NCBI RefSeq assembly: GCF_932276165.1
Contig: NC_064001.1
Span: forward strand, 751,501 to 815,500
Direction of reading: 5' to 3'
DNA length: 64,000 nucleotides
Source of the DNA: Plutella xylostella
Lineage: Eukaryota > Arthropoda > Insecta > Lepidoptera > Plutellidae
Part shown: positions 24,861 through 36,055 of the stretch, one piece after another
Layout: every line of letters starts with the position of its first letter
Numbering within the stretch: the first letter of the stretch is position 1
Program-made: the position numbers and the translations under genes
Notes under the pieces: generated by a model
The model's database searches: none
What the model was told of the DNA's origin: nothing
The model's input: the letters and a program-made list of their open reading frames with translations, nothing else

Positions 24861-25039
24861 ACTGACATAGCATAAAAAGGGCCGGTATTGCACCCATCTA
24901 TCGACTATAAAAATTCTACAATCAATGTTTATTCGAAATAAATTTTACTATAAGATAAAATAAGAAAAAAGATTTTTTCAGGACTGTGAGTTCCATACAT
25001 CGTAATTTTTACAAACATTTAACTTTAATTATCATTATT

Positions 25040-25320
25040 ACAACCCATCACGTTCCCACTGCTGGGGCACGGGTCTCCTTCCAATGAAAGAAGGGTTTTA
25101 GGACTTAGTCCAACACGCGAGCCTTGTGCGATTTGGCTGACTCCAATACAAGCAAGCTTTTGATGAGAGAGTTGTCGGACAAGAGGGCAACCCGACTGTC
25201 AGATGTTTTCAAGCATGCCGGTTGCACGGCTTAACGTGCTGTCCAAAGCACAGAAGCCCCAGAAAACAACCACTTCAAATCGGTCACCCATCCAATGACC
25301 GTGCCAACTTAAGCTTATAT
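25040..25320. repeat. Interspersed repeat, 'CCCACTGCTGGGGCACGG' family
   Basis: The longest copy of the family also seen at 17556 and 58544. After the shared block it continues through GAGAGTTGTCGGACAAGAGG and AGCATGCCGGTTGCACGG to CGGTCACCCATCCAATGACC. No open frame spans it. Confidence 0.65.
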
Positions 25321-25966
25321 TTTTTCCAATTTGAATATTTTTTGCTGTCTGTTTTTACAAATTAATCAAATATACATTTTTGCACATTTAGGGCTGCCTC
25401 ACCAAACTTTAAATTGAATTTCTCTCTTAAAAGTTCCAACTGCCATGCCAGTACTTTTAATAAAATTGCGTTAGTAGAGTTATTAAACAATAAACTAAAA
25501 GGTTTTGCATTTGAACATACAAATATCATATGTATTTTTTAAAGAAATGTTTTAAAAAATGAATTCACTTTTAAACTTTTGTATTTGAAAACATGAAAAA
25601 TTGGTGATAATTTATACATAAAGCGTAATATTGTTATTCTTTATTTAAGCCATATACACACAATAAACTTGTGTAAGCTCCGTATATTCCCAAATCCCTA
25701 GACCCCAAGGTCGTAAGGTCTACAACAGTAATCCTCGCTTCGTTGAGAACCGCCCTTAGGTTGACATTTATTTTAACAACAATATAATCTTGTAGAATAG
25801 AAACCTATTGTTTTGCAAAGAAAAGATAAAAGGGCTGAAAACAATAGCAGTTTTTATCAAGAAAATGAAATATTGTGGCTGTAAAAAATATATGATTTAC
25901 AACTTTTATAATACAAAATAATATCATCCATAATCTCTGGACAAGACGCTTTTAACTATACATCAT

Positions 25967-26002
25967 TATACTTATAACAACCCTCTTGGTTGTTATAAGT
26001 AT
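25967..26002. repeat. Short perfect hairpin
   Basis: ATACTTATAACAACC and its exact complement flank a six-base or shorter loop. It is probably a mini-MITE relic or chance AT-rich palindrome. Confidence 0.5.
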
Positions 26003-26189
26003 GAAATCTATTGGTGTAGCCGTAGGCCTACCGATTGGAATACACATTTTTAAGAGGTGACTTGATCATAAGGTTATAAATTAAAGTAGATTTTCACGAA
26101 ACGTTGATTGCATTAAGTCGCCTGTCTAACGTCTGTCAGTAATTACAGTAAGTAAGAACACAATGTTTGAAAAATTTGATTTTAAAACA

Positions 26190-26300
26190 ATTTCAAATAC
26201 GCATCATCGCATACATACGTGATTATTTGCCCTGGTCAGGATTTGAACCCGCGGCCCCAAGTTTCACAAGCAGGTTCACTACCGCCTACGAGTAGCTACG
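26190..26300 (-). mobile_element. tRNA-like SINE head
   Basis: The minus strand shows TAGGCGGTAGTGAACC (A-box-like) and GGGTTCAAATCCTGA (B box), followed by CCAGGGCAAATAATCACG. It is an isolated head with no clear body, different from families A and B. Confidence 0.5.
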
Positions 26301-26977
26301 GATCTGTTACTAAATAATGCGTCCCATTTCGCATGTAGACCGTCCCGGGCTGCAGTTGGCTCTCGAATCTTGACATGAAATCACCGCTTTTTACTCCTAA
26401 AACCTTAAACGGTGCAAAAAGGATGAGAAATGAAGGTTTTATTGTACCACAAAAAACTATAGGTAGGTATTAGGCCCCACTACTTACTCATGGCTGTTGT
26501 ACTACATTACTAGTGAACGCATTAGTTTTTTATTGGCTCTCAGAATGCTTTCGTATGTATAAATTTAAAATGACGGTATAGAACTCTGAATTAAATGTCG
26601 AACATACTAGAATAAGACTTTTGTTTCTTCCGTTTTACTATCCAAGTATACATGCTTTGCAGTACAATATGATAACGAATTTGAATGCTCTAGCTAGAAT
26701 AATGTTTCTCTCGTTTTCTATGAAAGTCTTTGAATGAGGTTTTTGTCGGAAAAAAGCGTCAACATTTCAATCGGCTTCTCACAATTTTCTATTAATAGAA
26801 TGAAATTCACCTCAGTTTGTATTTAAAAAGAAAACCACAAGGTATTTTAGTTGACTCGGTGATTCTATAAATACTCACTGTTCACGCCACGTGAACACAA
26901 AAAAGCAAAATTCACACATAAGTACATCGGTTATAATAATAAAATCCCTCATTATTTTAATAATAGCAACGGTTTTG

Positions 26978-27083
26978 CGAAAAGTGGCTGGTAATGACTG
27001 GATGCGGAAATTTATAGATCGCATCCAGTTGCGTGCTTTGGGAGAAACCTACGTCCGGCAGTGGACTTCTACTATAGGCTGAT
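26978..27083 (+). pseudogene. RTE-type LINE, C-terminal fragment
   Basis: Encodes a decayed RTE ORF2 end: VAGNDWMRKFIDRIQLR followed by LGETYVRQWTSTIG and a stop. It lies about 300 bp upstream of the dpr signal-peptide exon. Confidence 0.65.
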
Positions 27084-27383
27084 TAATGGGCGGATAGACT
27101 ACTAGACTGAAAAATAGTCCACATAGTTATCCTAGGTTCGTATTTTTACTGTTGAAGTACGGAACCCTAAAAATGAAAACCAAATATCACTATCCATTGA
27201 AAAATACACGAACAAAAGCCCTGACACCGATATTGAATAACTCTATCAAAACTTCATCAGAGGAATGAGTTCGTAACTGAAATTTTAAAAATACTGCGGT
27301 TCAAAATGTCCTGTATAATACGCCTCTGCGTATTCTATTTTCAAATATTTCAATGTTCGATAACGTTTTTTCTTCTGTTGCAG

Positions 27384-27552
27384 GAACCGCACAATCGGCT
27401 CGACATGGGATTCAAATTTAAAAATTGTTCGTGAGTGTTCCAATTTTGAAACTAGTCCTGTGAAGTAGAACCGTGAACTGTTTAGTGCACCGTGATGTTA
27501 TTTCCGTGTTACGTACACTGAGGACACATGATGTGAATGACATAACCTCACA
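27384..27552 (+). other. dpr: 5' untranslated part of the dpr signal-peptide exon, with uORFs
   Basis: The acceptor TTCTTCTGTTGCAG|G ends at 27383 and starts this exon. Before the main ATG there are at least three short upstream ORFs: one opening with ATGGGATTC, one with ATGTTATTTCC and a minimal ATGATGTGA. All are closed well before 27553. Multiple uORFs usually lower translation of the main ORF, so translational control is plausible. The acceptor call rests on its strong polypyrimidine tract. Confidence 0.6.
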
Positions 27553-27592
27553 ATGTGGACGGCGGAGCTAAGTTGCATTTTCATTCTTTTTG
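27553..27592 (+). CDS. dpr: dpr-family gene, coding exon 1 (signal peptide)
   Basis: ATG with a good insect context (A at -3) encodes MWTAELSCIFILF plus the first base of a Gly codon, and ends at G|GTAAGT. Joined to the exon at 41118 it makes a short hydrophobic signal peptide (residues 1 to about 17, likely cleavage after VSA). Dpr proteins are secreted or membrane-anchored cell-surface proteins, so a signal peptide is expected. Intron phase 1 matches the next exon exactly. The intron that follows is 13.5 kb. The exon is tiny, so the start codon is inferred from hydrophobicity, phase and position and should be confirmed from transcripts. Confidence 0.65.
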
Positions 27593-28136
27593 GTAAGTTT
27601 TTTGTCTACAAACTTATAACTTAATCAGATAATGATAAGCTATACTACTTCACATTTTTTTTCTTTTCATCACACATCACTTTTTATCTTTGTACAGAAA
27701 CCTACCTTTGAATATTTTATTGTTCTTTCATCTCAACGTTGTCATCTAAACTCCATTATAACCTTTGCGTCAAACTTGTAGCATAAGCTTACTTCCTCTA
27801 TATTTTATGTATTTTCGCATACAGTTAAACAGTGAATTTCTACTTACCCTTGCTGCATGAATTTACCCCACTAGAGAAGAAAATGATCCAATTTTCCCAC
27901 ACAACCCCTTGGCTTATAAGTCGTGGTAGAAGGGTTCAATTTTCCTTGAAATAACACAGTCTTATTTTATCGTAGCCTTTCAGGTTATTAGGTAATATTG
28001 CGACTTTGTCTGCGCTATTGTGTTTTTTATTGAGTAAATGTTTATCTAACTATACCTTTTATTATATAAAATTAGTTCATTTGCAGAAATAATAATTACG
28101 ATCCATTGACCAATTCTTTGTCAGGTCACATATAAT

Positions 28137-28262
28137 CGGTTGAGGAAGCATGAGGAAGGCCGAGGATAGGGCGTTAAGGTCCTTAAGAAACGAGACAATT
28201 TCGTGGGATGTATGTTATAGCATAAGTTGTTTTCTTTGAATAAAGATTTACTCTATTCTACG
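28137..28262 (+). pseudogene. RTE-type LINE 3' end
   Basis: A degraded C terminus (about RKAEDRALRSL) is followed by TTTCGTGGGATGTATGTTAT, AATAAAGATTTA and CTATTCTA repeats. The same tail recurs at 56790-56860 just ahead of dpr exon 3. Confidence 0.6.
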
Positions 28263-31022
28263 AGTATCCACTTTTAGCTGTAAATAAGTATCACAACACT
28301 ATATCATATAGGTAAAAATCATGCAAAGACAGATTTAGTTAAACCGAAACTGACCCTTGAGTGAAATTTTATAAGTTATGTTTGTTTCTTGCAAGTTCAC
28401 GCAATTTGCTGTGTTATGCGCGTCTAGTACCGCGAGAAAGTTTGCTTACTGGGAACGCAGCCTTCATAAAATGCACAACTGCACACGTTTGGATAAGATT
28501 TGAATCTGAAACCAATAATAGTCAAAAAGTCTGCAGTGTTTCTTAGAGATGAATAGTACCTAGTGATCCCGAAGAAACGAATTTCCACAGAAATACCGCT
28601 GAAAAGGTAAAACCGGGGGAAATCTTATTAGGAACGTGACGGCTCATTACAAGGAAAATTAGGAAAATATTCGTTCAGAATTCTCTTTTCACGAGTTAAT
28701 GAACACAGCATGATTCTGATTCTGATGATAAATATTGGATTACGCAATTTCAGCAAATCTTTTGAAGACGAATCGTTTGTTGCAGACTGAAATATTAAAA
28801 CTCGTTTACATGGAAAGTTCGTTTGAGGCGATATTTATATTTGAATTGGTTTTATGATGAATACCTGGTAATACACGTGATAAGAAAAACATACGCTTAC
28901 ACAGGTTTTGAAATTCTAAGTGATATTGTAAAGTTTCTGTTTTTTTTTTGGCAAATATGGTTTCTATGTAGTTTTGTCTATCACCCCCACATAAATAACC
29001 AAAAAATCCTCAAAACAGCTCAATCTGTGTCAAACATCTGTTAGATCCGTACAAGTTATGTCAGATACTAGGACTGCTTATACTGTTTGAATGTTGACGA
29101 TTACTAAAGGCAAAAATATTCAAACTTCATAAATTCTAAATTCCTATTCTTCGTTTTAGAATGGCATACTGACTCATAATGAGACTCAAAACTAAACTAC
29201 CCCCGATTCGGAAAAGGGCTATTAAGTATACTTATTTCAGACCTGAAACCGTCAAAAAGCAAATAGAGCAAACGTATTTTTGTAAACAAAGAATGAAATT
29301 CGGAAGGGCATTGTTCGCTACTGAAGCAAGCGGCCGCCGATAGCAGTATCAGAACAATGCTGGTGTTTCCAAAATTCTAACATCAAAACAAAACATCTCT
29401 TTGTAATTAACAATAACAAAAAATAACTCGTATCTTTTCAAATCTAAAATAATGAAACTCTTTTATCTTGCCCGACCGGATTCCGTTTTTAGGCTGATTC
29501 CTGTGTATTACAATTTCAAATTTTAATACATTTATAAAAGTCGTTATAATCTCACGTCGCCTCATGGATTTTGCCAGCAGTTTCTAAGATAATAATAAAA
29601 CCGGCCATCGACAATCTTCGGCTGCCGTCGGCTGCTCTCGGAATTGCCAACTAGGTATGTGCCAGTTATAATTTTTCAATCTTTCTTCTTCCAATCAGTA
29701 GTATGAATCACTATTGTTAGGGAAACCCTCTTTTATGAAACGCGTATAATGAAACGTTTTTGCTGGGTGATTCTGCTGTAATTAGCTATTCTTCTTCAGG
29801 CTTCTGTGAGGGTTTCACAGAATTCATTTATGGATAAATTTTATTCACTATTGTATAAGTAAAATAGGGTTAACTTTCCTTTAAGCAATTTGTTCATGAG
29901 GTGAAGGTTATGTGACTGTAGATTGGAAAGAATATCATATTTTTACCCTTGATTATAATAATATACCTACTGCCAACTTAGGTGTAACCATAACTTATAG
30001 CATTCCTATCAAACACTCCTATAATTTTCGTCAGAGGTCAGCCATATTTCATCACTCAATTCCCTCCTCAAACATCGCTCTTCGCTTCCACTTTGGGTTT
30101 ATTCCTGAAAGCTTCCTGAAAGCGATTGGAAACGTTGGAATTACAGATAAACATAAAATAACTTTGTCGTTAAAAAACCATCAGCTGAAACTTTCAGTAT
30201 TTTCCCCCGAATTTGTCACGAAAGTCGGCCGTTTGGAGTTTGTCAAACTCTTCGCTAGTTATTGTTGGTACTTCGCTGTATTTTAGAAGATAAACGAGAA
30301 AACATTAGTAATTGACAATAATTGGAGAACAAAAGTCATGTTGCCAAATAAAAATGTTTTTTGATATTAGGTTTGTTAGAAAATAACAAGGTTGTTAGTG
30401 GAATTGACAGACTTATTAACGAGAAATGATGAAAATGATCAGGAAATTTGAGAATTACTTTTGAATGAAGCCAATTATTGTTTTTAAATACTAAACCAAC
30501 AGGTTACCTATACAATTCAAGGACCAAATAAGGAAACTCGTATTAGAGTGACTACTTTTTTTCAGTTAGTCTCAAGCTTTTAAAAAGGCTATCATCAGCA
30601 CGGATGTTTATTGGTTAAAGAATTGAACATGTATATTGTACACTGACTGTTAAGTCTTGTTCTTCTTGTGGTGTCGACGGCAACTATTACACTGCATCAG
30701 CACGCATGTCACTCACATGTATCATATTATTATTAGGTACTTAAAATAAAATTCCGTAAATATATAAAAAATGAAGATGTAAGACTCATCATTTTAAGCC
30801 AGTGAATTTCCAATCGTTTTTTTTATGTGGTAAGTATTTGTACTCATATACAAAATCCAACTGAATAAAACTTTCAAACTACCAAAATTTTTGTTTTTGG
30901 CTGCGGCTAAATGTTGACTCAAAAGTTCAAACAGTATAAAATTCCTGTATCACTTTAGCTTAACACGAGTGTTCTGCTAATACGAGTATCAGCCAAAATT
31001 GTGCTTAAATACCATCCAGGAG
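28263..31022. other. Intronic AT-rich DNA
   Basis: Lies within dpr intron 1. No exon or element is recognised. A 124-codon open frame at 29912-30286 has no recognisable motif and weak coding character. Small CpG-rich patches at about 29325-29345 and 29600-29650 are unexplained. Confidence 0.5.
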
Positions 31023-31023
31023 A

Positions 31024-31044
31024 TACACACACACACACACACAC
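31024..31044. repeat. CA microsatellite
   Basis: A run of about ten ACA/CAC dinucleotides. Confidence 0.8.
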
Positions 31045-31119
31045 TAGTGCGATTTTAAAACAATATCCCGCGCGCACTTATGCCCGTTTTAACTGAACAC
31101 TCGGGCGGGCTTCAAGCGG

Positions 31120-31322
31120 TTATAAGCTTAGATTAACAATATACCAACAAGATAGTGTGTCACATACAAAAACAAAGAAAAACTGTCCGCATTTTGTTTA
31201 CTTTCAACCATTGTACCAATGAATATGGTCACCAATCTTCAAACCGAACTAATTCAAAATAGGTAGTAGAAGTAGAGTGTGATTAAAGTCGAGACGTTCC
31301 TTTCGCACTGACACTCCATCTA
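31120..31322 (+). repeat. Interspersed repeat, about 200 bp
   Basis: Begins AAGCTTAGATTAACAATATA, then CAAGATAGTGTGTCACATAC, and ends with CACTGACACTCCATCT. An inverted copy is at 45935-46175 and a short fragment (TTAGATTAACAATATATAAA) at 42835-42890. Ends are not clearly inverted repeats and no coding capacity is seen. Confidence 0.7.
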
Positions 31323-31355
31323 ATTTATATTAAAATATCGTTGGTTAAAAGTTTT

Positions 31356-31493
31356 AGTGCCAATTTCTCCATAACCGACAGGGATTGATTTATAAATTAA
31401 ACGTCATCTCCATATAAAATTCATGACAGATGTGTCAACAGTTAACCACTACTCCCTGGTTATGCTCTAACCGACTATGGAGAAATTGGCACT
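31356..31493. mobile_element. Palindromic MITE
   Basis: AGTGCCAATTTCTCCATA at the left is complementary to TATGGAGAAATTGGCACT at the right, and GGTTA-containing inner segments also pair. Length is about 138 bp, non-coding. Terminal repeats of this type are common in Lepidoptera as far as I know. Confidence 0.75.
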
Positions 31494-32153
31494 TAAGGTA
31501 GGCCGGTCGGTTCCCCGATAGTACATGAGTTTCGCTTACCATTTCCCACTGGCAAGCGCCCTCATTAAAGTGAAATGCTGTTGTTAAGCACAGAATATAC
31601 ACAAGTGCTTTCATTGATTAATCGCTTCGCAGAAAGGAAATTTCCAGGTACAAAGTGTAATTTTCTAGCTACTGGTCTTTACGTATAATATAACTTCAAG
31701 GATAGTCCGATGATATTTATTTATAGGTGGAAATAGAATGTTGTAGGCTGGAAATTCTAGGATTCTCCTCGGATTCTACTTTTAACTGTTAACCTAACTA
31801 TTAATATTAGGTATGATCGTTATCAAACTGAAAAAATATAAGTTTATAATAAACGGTTATTTGTGTAACAACGAAATACACGGCAAAAAGGGACCAACCC
31901 TCACCCGGAAATGTTAGCCCGTCGCAGGAGACTGCGCCGCAGCAGCGTGGTCCAGCCCTGCTCTAACCCTGTGCTAAGCCACCCTCCTACTCATTGTTTA
32001 CCTAGTTGAACTTTACACAGTGTCTGATAGTTTACATTCCTAAAAGTTTTTAGCCTATTTTTAATGATATATTTACATTTTTCGTAAGTAACTACCCACT
32101 AGTTAGCTTAATCTAATTTCAATCTATTATTAACAACTGTGTAACTTCACTCC

Positions 32154-32882
32154 ATGAATGTTTCTAGGGCTGTGTGCCCGCATTGCCCCGGCTCTTCAAG
32201 GTTATACGTGGTCCCGCGGGGCCTCAATGTGCACATTAGCCGTATTCACCGTGGTGGGCCTGCCCAGCAGCCGCAGCCGTTGGGGGACGGGCAAAGCGAT
32301 TTAGATGATGATCCCCCAACGCTTTTCGACAGTTTGCCGTTGTTGAGGAGGAAAGTCCGCGTGTTAAAACACATCCCTAAAGGCGCGAGGTACTTGGCTG
32401 CAGGGAAGCTGTCCCAGATAATCGAGCGATGTGTACAGTCCAACGGAGTACAAGATTGGTATAATCTTATGACCTTTGCATACAGGTGCCTAAGGGTCCC
32501 CTCGAGTGTAAACAGATGCAGGTCCCTAACATCAAAGGTAAAGGACACCATTACCGCCGGTAGTATAGATAGTTCATCTTTTGCCGACACGCCGCCTTGC
32601 GGTTCGGCTCGTAACAATCGGGCTGTCTGTAAATTAGTGGAGGCGAAAGCCTATGACGGCGACTTGAATGGTGCGGTCCGAATTCTTCTGTCAGATTGCT
32701 CCGTGGCGGAGGACAATGACGCTACCTTGAGCGCTTTGCGGCTCAAACACCCTGTTCCGGGCCGCGGGTTAGACTGGCCGCCAGAGCCGAACCGCACGGA
32801 CGAGTTTTTGATGGTGGACGTGGCGGATGTCACGCAGGCAATTGGAGGTTTCCATAACGGGCTTAGATGGCATCCGCCCTGA
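32154..32882 (+). pseudogene. Retroelement polyprotein part 1: zinc finger and N-terminal region
   Basis: 242 codons from the ATG at 32154; an in-frame stop lies just upstream, so this is the likely native start. Residues 8-32 form a C2H2-like finger: C-x2-C-x15-H-x4-H, beginning CPHCPGSSRLY. The following region is a linker of the type that precedes the RT in non-LTR elements. It ends in frame-shifted residues after about FHNG. Homology-like sequence (LDGIRPELL) continues in the +1 frame from about 32860, so the true frame is broken there. A small deletion at this point is the likely lesion. Confidence 0.7.
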
Positions 32883-33777
32883 ACTCCTCAAAGAGTTGAC
32901 GTCGGCAGGGGCAGGGGACAACAGCGCCGTTCTATTGGGCTCAATATGTAGCCTGGCAAACTTCATGCTCAAAGGAATGGTGAACAGGGAGTTAACGCCA
33001 TTCTTGTATGGTGCATCTCTGTGCGCATTGACGAAAAAGGACGGTGGCATTCGGCCTATCGCTGTGGGCAGCGCGCTCCGTCGTCTGGTAGCCAAGCTTG
33101 GTTGCAGTGCGGTAAGGGGCGTAATGTCCGCCCATTTACAACCGCGACAGCTGGGTTTTGGCGTGCCGCTGGGTTGCGAAGCCGCCATACATGCTACCCG
33201 GGCTTTTGCTTTAGACAGGGATGGATCTGAGAGTATCATTTTTAAGGTCGATCTCGAAAACGCGTTCAACATGGTTGAGAGAGATGTGATTTTACGAAAG
33301 GTCAAAGAGCAAGTGCCTACACTATACCCATTTCTACATCAATGCTACTCTATGCCCAGTAACCTCTTTTACAGGAGCAACCTTATAGATTCTCAGGTGG
33401 GAGTACAACAGGGGGACCCCTTGGGCCCTTTACTTTTCAGTTTGGCCATTCAGGATGTCGTGTCATCGCTGCACTCCCCTCTAAATACTTGGTATTTGGA
33501 TGATGGCTGTCTGGGGGGGCGTGCCGAGGAGGTTCTGCAAGATATTGAGACCCTGATACGGAGTCTAAATGCATTGGGCCTAAGACTGAACCCGCGAAAG
33601 TGTGAGCTGTTCTCATGTTCTGGGCAGTTGTCGCAAAATGTGAGTGCACGCTGCGACGCCTTAGTGCCGGGTTTTGTGCAACTGGACAAGGCCCATTTTA
33701 CCCTTTTGCGCACCCGTGTTCCCAGAGGGGTTGCCGAGTGTCTTGTTGTCCAAAATGAGGGCACTGGCGGACACTAA
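32827..33777 (+). pseudogene. Retroelement polyprotein part 2: reverse transcriptase
   Basis: Supports an RT domain with catalytic motifs in order: FKVDLENAFN (Asp near residue 142 of this 316-codon frame), GVQQGDPLGPLLFSLAI (near 192-208) and WYLDDGCLGG (Asp pair near 225-226). Upstream KKDGGIRPIAV is the usual RT motif for binding incoming nucleotide and template. The frame is real from about residue 12 and loses homology near residue 293 (after HFTLL), where the reading continues in the next frame. YLDD and GDPLGP are not the commonest forms in insect LINEs. Confidence 0.75.
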
Positions 33778-34987
33778 ACCGCTCCTAGGTCAGCTCTCGG
33801 CGCATGTGGCTCTGACGATCCTGCGGTCGTGTTTGTCCATCCCACGGCTAACTTATACGCTTCGAACATCGCCTGTATGGCTATGTGGCGTGGAGTCGGC
33901 GATGTATGACGAGACACTAAAGGATTTCTTGGGGGGTATCATCAATACCAATATGACAGAGCTCCAGTGGTCTCAGGCAGCGCTACCAATTAGGCACGGT
34001 GGTCTGGGTATCCGTCGTCTGCAGGACACTGAGTTGCCGGCCTTTTTGGCCTCTTCGTCGGGAGTGTTACAGCTAGTCACTCGTATCCTACCATTTAATG
34101 GTGACGAGTTGTACATTCCCTACGCAGAAGAGGCCCTGGAATTGTGGCGGGCACGGTGTCCTAGCGGCATGGAGCCGGAGCAGCCGCAGCGTCAACGGGA
34201 TTGGGATGAGGAGATGTGCCGGGTCGCGGTGGATGCGCTTCTGGCACAGACTACAGGCGCGGAGCTCGCACGCCTACGAGCGGTGTCACAACCGGAGTCG
34301 GGTCTTTGGCTGCACGCATTGCCATCGCCGCAAATGGGGACGTTGCTGGATGACGATTCTCTGCGTGTGGCGGTGGCGCTGCGCCTGGGCTGCAATATCC
34401 GTGAGCCACACTCGTGCGCCTGTAGAGCGACGGTGGACCGGCTAGGCCGGCACGGCCTCCACTGTGTTCGCAGCGCGGGGAGGCTCTCCCGGCATCAAGC
34501 CATCAACGACATCGTCCGTAGAGCCCTCGTCACAGCTGGCGTTCCAACGGTTTTAGAACCGCCGGGTTTATGCCGTAGTGACGGGAAGCGCCCGGACGGT
34601 CTCACTCTGATTCCGTGGGAGCAGGGCCGGTCCGTGCTATGGGATGCGACGTGCGTCTGCACATTTGCCCCATCCCACGTAGGCCTAACCGCAGTAACCG
34701 CTGGTGCCGCTGCAGAGGCGGCTGCAAGGCAGAAATGCAACAAGTACAGACAGTTGATGGCCACCTACATCTTTGTCCCGTTGGCGTTGGAGACCGCGGG
34801 GGTCTGGGGTGAACAGGGAAAGGCCTTCGTAAGGGCGATCGGTCACCGCTTGAGGAGTCGAGGCTACGACAACCGCTCTGGGGCATACCCGATGCAAAGA
34901 ATATCCCTGGCTGTGCAGCGAGGAAATGCTGCGAGCATCATGGGCACATTTTCGTCAGTTATGTCTCGGGGCGGTTTATTCACTTAA
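33674..34987 (+). pseudogene. Retroelement polyprotein part 3: thumb and restriction-like nuclease region
   Basis: The genuine part starts near 33712 and runs to the stop at 34987. After the RT thumb region it shows a Cys/His cluster (CACRATVDRLGRHGLHC), then GRLSRHQAINDIVRRAL, GLCRSDGKRPDGLTL and LWDATCVCTFAPSH. The spacing of RPDG and WDATC resembles a PD-(D/E)XK nuclease core, as in restriction-like endonucleases of non-LTR elements. I recall similar C termini in many invertebrate RT-like proteins but cannot assign a clade. The frame is intact over about 420 codons. Confidence 0.65.
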
Positions 34988-36055
34988 TATCTAAGCCTCG
35001 TTAGTTTTATTTTCTTTTATTGCTGTACCTAATTAGTTTATTATATCGATATCTTTCTATGTTCTTGTGTTTTTTGCAAATAATTTAAATGCGGTTTGAG
35101 CAGTTTTTAATTGAAAATATATGATCTAGGTACTTGTTTGGTAGTGTAACTTACGGTTAGATTGGGGTTTGTGGATCGACAAATATAACTCTCCGTATGA
35201 TTGTATTTTCTAGCAGTTCATCCAAGTGCATGATAGGATTTCGAACTCAGTGCCTCGACTATGACACTGTAACTGCTTCAACATTCTCAACTACATCAGA
35301 ATTGCAAACCAAGGTAGTTGATTTTCACACTAACGAAGTGTCCCAATGGCTGCTATCATTCGAATCCCGTAAGGGGGGTCAATATAGAAATCGAACGAAC
35401 GACGAAAAGCTATTATGCAATCCGTACTCTTAATACAACGAGGTAGAGGCTTACGCTTAAAATTTTTGGGAAAGCTTAGTTTAGGAGTTAACCGCGACTC
35501 GCTGCATTACACCTGATAATTGTGTGACAACTCTCGTTCGTTCGTTTTTAGATTTTCATAGTGACCCCTCAGAACTGAGTGGGAGTCTTAGAGCCTTTGA
35601 GGTCGTAAAATGTCTTTGACACAGAAGGTCTGTGACTAGTGCTGTGGTCAGAATTAGACTCGATTCATGTTATAAAGGTCATCGGGCATTTAGTTTCAAC
35701 CTTATGGACGGTACCTACGGAATTTGGATTTGCAAAATAAATATATTTTATACTTAGGTACATGGTTTAAATTGTATCCATACTGTTTGATAATAACATT
35801 ATACAAATGCGTAAGGTGCATACTTAGCCAAAAGGGGATGACTCGAGGGGAAAAGTAAAAAATCACGAGATTAACAGTACCTACCTATCTTTTCGCTATT
35901 TTAATGTATTAGAACAAAACTTGTTGAATGACCTACACACTCATTCGACTAAGTATAAAACTTTTCATCAATCATCCAGTAAATGACTTAACATATCAAA
36001 TACAACTATAATAAATAAATAAAAAAAATAAATGAAAAGGCAGCTTTACTTTATA
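34988..36055. other. Intronic non-coding DNA
   Basis: No gene is recognised. A tRNA-like stretch (GGATTTCGAACTC near 35226) could be a weak SINE head. AT-rich sequence follows, with an ATAA/AATA run near 36010-36030. Confidence 0.45.

Larger units (their letters stand above)
31885..34987 (+). mobile_element. Retroelement with zinc finger, RT and restriction-like C-terminal domain, frameshifted
   Basis: A GC-rich block starting near 31885 breaks AT-rich intron DNA and carries three consecutive coding segments in different frames (listed separately). Together they read as one polyprotein with zinc finger, RT and nuclease-like domain. No LTRs or apurinic endonuclease are seen. The 5' leader (31885-32153) is non-coding. 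The 3' end is unclear, with AT-rich sequence from 34990. The layout is that of an early-branching or atypical non-LTR retrotransposon with a PD-(D/E)XK-like nuclease. It is in the same orientation as dpr. Confidence 0.7.

Noticed and set aside
29912..30286. 124-codon open frame as a gene
   Set aside because: No motif, no splice or initiation context, AT-rich intron setting; likely chance.
34098..34897. Several frames on both strands overlapping the retroelement nuclease region
   Set aside because: Shadows caused by high GC; the functional motifs are in the frame ending at 34987.
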